Of a stretch of 5,095 nucleotides of DNA, positions 4,058 to 5,095 are shown piece after piece. Position numbers and translations under genes: made by a program. The notes under the pieces were generated by a model. That model was not told the origin of the DNA and did not search any database. It saw only the letters and a program-made list of their open reading frames with translations. Within the stretch, counting starts at the first letter, position 1, and the number at the start of each line of letters is the position of its first letter. The DNA lies in contig DIME01000164.1 of assembly GCA_002425405.1 (NCBI GenBank), forward strand, positions 1 through 5,095, written 5' to 3'. This DNA is from Candidatus Accumulibacter vicinus (GTDB lineage Bacteria > Pseudomonadota > Gammaproteobacteria > Burkholderiales > Rhodocyclaceae).

Positions 4058-4278
4058 TGGCCACACGAGGACGCAAACCTTCCGGCAGGAACAACATCGT
4101 CAAGACGCAGTTGGATGATGACGAATACATGGGACTGACCATGCTCCAGCAGTTTGAGGACATATCGACTATTTCCGAGGCAGCGCGAATCGCCATCAGG
4201 AGGTATGCCCGGTGGTATCTCGCTGAGCACAGTAACGCGCCCGTCGTGCCAAGGACAATGTCATTACAGGTCCAGTAA
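4057..4278 (+). CDS. Small ribbon-helix-helix-like DNA-binding protein
   Basis: A 73-aa protein. A basic N-terminus (ATRGRKPSGRNN) is followed by a probable strand, IVKTQLDDDEY (14-24), then two predicted helices: MGLTMLQQFED (25-35) and ISEAARIAIRRYARWYL (39-55). This strand-helix-helix order and size fit Arc/MetJ-type dimeric regulators, although I rely on pattern rather than a known match. Such a protein in the early rightward operon could be an extra transcription regulator, for instance in the lysis-lysogeny choice. The ATG at 4057 overlaps the preceding stop (TAATG). The frame is open further upstream to 3937, but that extension would overlap cro and carries no ribosome site. The C-terminal 15 residues look unstructured. 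Confidence 0.6.
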   Translation: MATRGRKPSGRNNIVKTQLDDDEYMGLTMLQQFEDISTISEAARIAIRRYARWYLAEHSNAPVVPRTMSLQVQ

Positions 4279-4307
4279 GACCCACGAAATGAAACGAGAA
4301 ATTCCGC

Positions 4308-4601
4308 ATGCAGACCCACACCGGCCATGAGATAACCTTCATTGCGCTCCAGCACCCGCTGCCTGACGACGCGCAGAAAGAACTGAAAGCGCTGGCCGGC
4401 GAAATCGCTCTCGCCAAACGTCGTCTTCATGAAGCGACCGATGCTCACAACGAGCAGGTGGTAAGAATTGCCACCAAGGCACGAAATAACGCGATCACGG
4501 CGCTGGATATGACGGTCCTGGCGATGCGCAGCAAGATCGGTGTGGAGTTCACGAGGCCCGCGTTCAGGCGTTGCAACTCATTCACTTCCACCGAGGCCTG
4601 A
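4308..4601 (+). CDS. Helical 97-aa hypothetical phage protein
   Basis: An unrecognised 97-residue protein. After a short N-terminus, residues 20-75 are rich in Ala, Leu, Lys and Glu (KELKALAGEIALAKRRLHEA...), and are likely one or two long helices, perhaps a coiled coil for oligomerisation. The C-terminus is basic then Ser/Thr-rich. The ATG at 4308 follows the previous stop by 29 nt; upstream only a weak GAGA-like site is visible, so the exact start is less sure than for its neighbours. It is on the same strand as cro with no terminator between, so it is most likely an early operon gene. Confidence 0.55.
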   Translation: MQTHTGHEITFIALQHPLPDDAQKELKALAGEIALAKRRLHEATDAHNEQVVRIATKARNNAITALDMTVLAMRSKIGVEFTRPAFRRCNSFTSTEA

Positions 4602-4605
4602 CGAA

Positions 4606-4818
4606 ATGCCCGATCGCTACTTGATCGACAGCAACCCGCGCGCCGCCGAGTATCACGCGGCCCGCATCGCCCGCGCCCCGGTCGCAGTTCTCACCGCGGC
4701 GGTCGTTGTCGCGATCACGCCGGCGCTGATGGCGATGCGGGCCGTTCGCGACTACTGCGAGACATACGCCGCGGTGATGGATCATCAGCCCGGCGAATTC
4801 CGCTCGGTTCCGGATTGA
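4606..4818 (+). CDS. 70-aa single-span membrane protein
   Basis: A 70-aa protein with one clear hydrophobic helix at about residues 24-46 (APVAVLTAAVVVAITPALMA), flanked by a basic N-terminal side (RAAEYHAARIAR) and a mixed C-terminal tail. The positive-inside rule suggests the N-terminus faces the cytoplasm. The ATG at 4606 starts 4 nt after the previous stop, with GAGG at 4593-4596, 9 nt upstream, inside the preceding gene; this supports coupling. An earlier ATG at 4540 in the same frame lies deep inside the preceding gene and is unlikely. The family is not recognised, and the function is open. Confidence 0.6.
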   Translation: MPDRYLIDSNPRAAEYHAARIARAPVAVLTAAVVVAITPALMAMRAVRDYCETYAAVMDHQPGEFRSVPD

Positions 4819-4820
4819 CC

Positions 4821-5095
4821 ATGGGCGCCCGCAAGAAATGGACTGACTACGCCTCAAAGCTGAGCGTCCAGCCGGCGCTGTTCGACGCGCCGCAGCAGCC
4901 CAAGCGGCGTCGGCACCTGATGAACCCGGACACCGGGCAGTTCCTGCCGAAGCCCGCCGACATCGTGCGCATGCTCGGCGGCAGGACGCTGGACCGGGCG
5001 CTGATGGCCTGGGCCAAGGTCGACAAAGCCGTCCGCCAGATCGGCACCTACGAGAGCGTGGTGTTCGACGATATCAGACGGACCTTCCCGGAGCC
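4821..5095 (+). CDS. Partial phage protein, N-terminal 91 residues
   Basis: A gene that starts 2 nt after the previous stop and runs off the right edge with the frame open. The first 91 residues begin MGARKKWTDYASKLSVQPAL and contain a basic patch KRRRH (29-33), then NPDTGQFLPK and a likely helical stretch (DRALMAWAKVDKAVRQ). Third codon positions are strongly GC, as expected for a genuine gene here. In lambdoid phages replication or recombination genes often follow such a run, but nothing seen identifies this protein. The ribosome site is weak (CGGAT), so coupling to the previous gene is likely. Confidence 0.65.
   Translation, partial: MGARKKWTDYASKLSVQPALFDAPQQPKRRRHLMNPDTGQFLPKPADIVRMLGGRTLDRALMAWAKVDKAVRQIGTYESVVFDDIRRTFPE

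Noticed and set aside
3642..4448. Long minus-strand open frame of 268 codons
   Set aside because: It lies antisense to cro and four coupled genes and runs through the operator region; its translation is Cys/Ser/Arg-rich with no domain pattern, as expected for a shadow frame in GC-rich DNA.
1..5095. tRNA genes, CRISPR arrays, insertion sequences, attachment sites
   Set aside because: I saw no cloverleaf, no regularly spaced repeats, no transposase and no integrase or direct-repeat att core; the repeated words are repressor operators.

Overview
The window is the immunity and early-control region of a lambda-like temperate phage, almost certainly a prophage of a fairly GC-rich proteobacterium. 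I cannot name the host; a beta- or gammaproteobacterium fits the base composition, the strong Shine-Dalgarno sites and the sigma70-type promoters. The centre is a divergent repressor pair: a CI-type repressor with HTH and S24 self-cleaving domains (minus strand, 3633-2983) and a Cro/YdaS-like regulator (plus strand, 3705-3956). They are separated by a 71-bp region holding three copies of an operator with consensus TTTAGCnnnGCTAAA. A second set of three such operators lies about 3 kb away at 651-722, over a leftward promoter with almost the same layout as the rightward one. This reproduces the lambda OL/OR arrangement, so the same two proteins probably control both early transcripts.

Left arm (1-722, minus strand): the pL-like promoter reads toward position 1. 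It crosses a roughly 190-nt leader, which contains an open frame without an ATG, and then tightly packed very small genes: a 37-aa and a 50-aa protein, each with one hydrophobic segment, and the start of a third gene that leaves the window. Two minus-strand terminators at 775-800 and 853-878 separate this operon from what lies to its right.

Between OL and cI (about 900-2941) sits accessory cargo: a higB toxin gene, an unusual higA antitoxin gene fused to an ImmA/IrrE zinc metallopeptidase domain, and a 40-aa basic protein whose 3' end is embedded in a 16-bp perfect hairpin. higBA has a near-consensus promoter (TTGACA, 17 bp, TACAAT) abutted by a 27-bp perfect palindrome that is the probable HigA operator. 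No terminator is visible between cI and higB, so the module may also be transcribed from the cI promoter in the lysogen, as rexAB is in lambda. A strong plus-strand terminator at 1212-1252 has no plus-strand gene in front of it and may end a small or antisense RNA.

Right arm (3705-5095, plus strand): cro is followed by a run of small early genes: a 34-aa membrane peptide linked by ATGA and TAATG overlaps to its neighbours, a ribbon-helix-helix-like protein, a helical 97-aa protein, a 70-aa single-span membrane protein, and a larger gene cut by the window end. Only CI, Cro, HigB and HigA-ImmA can be assigned by family. Most small genes are hypothetical and are supported by start sites, spacing and composition.
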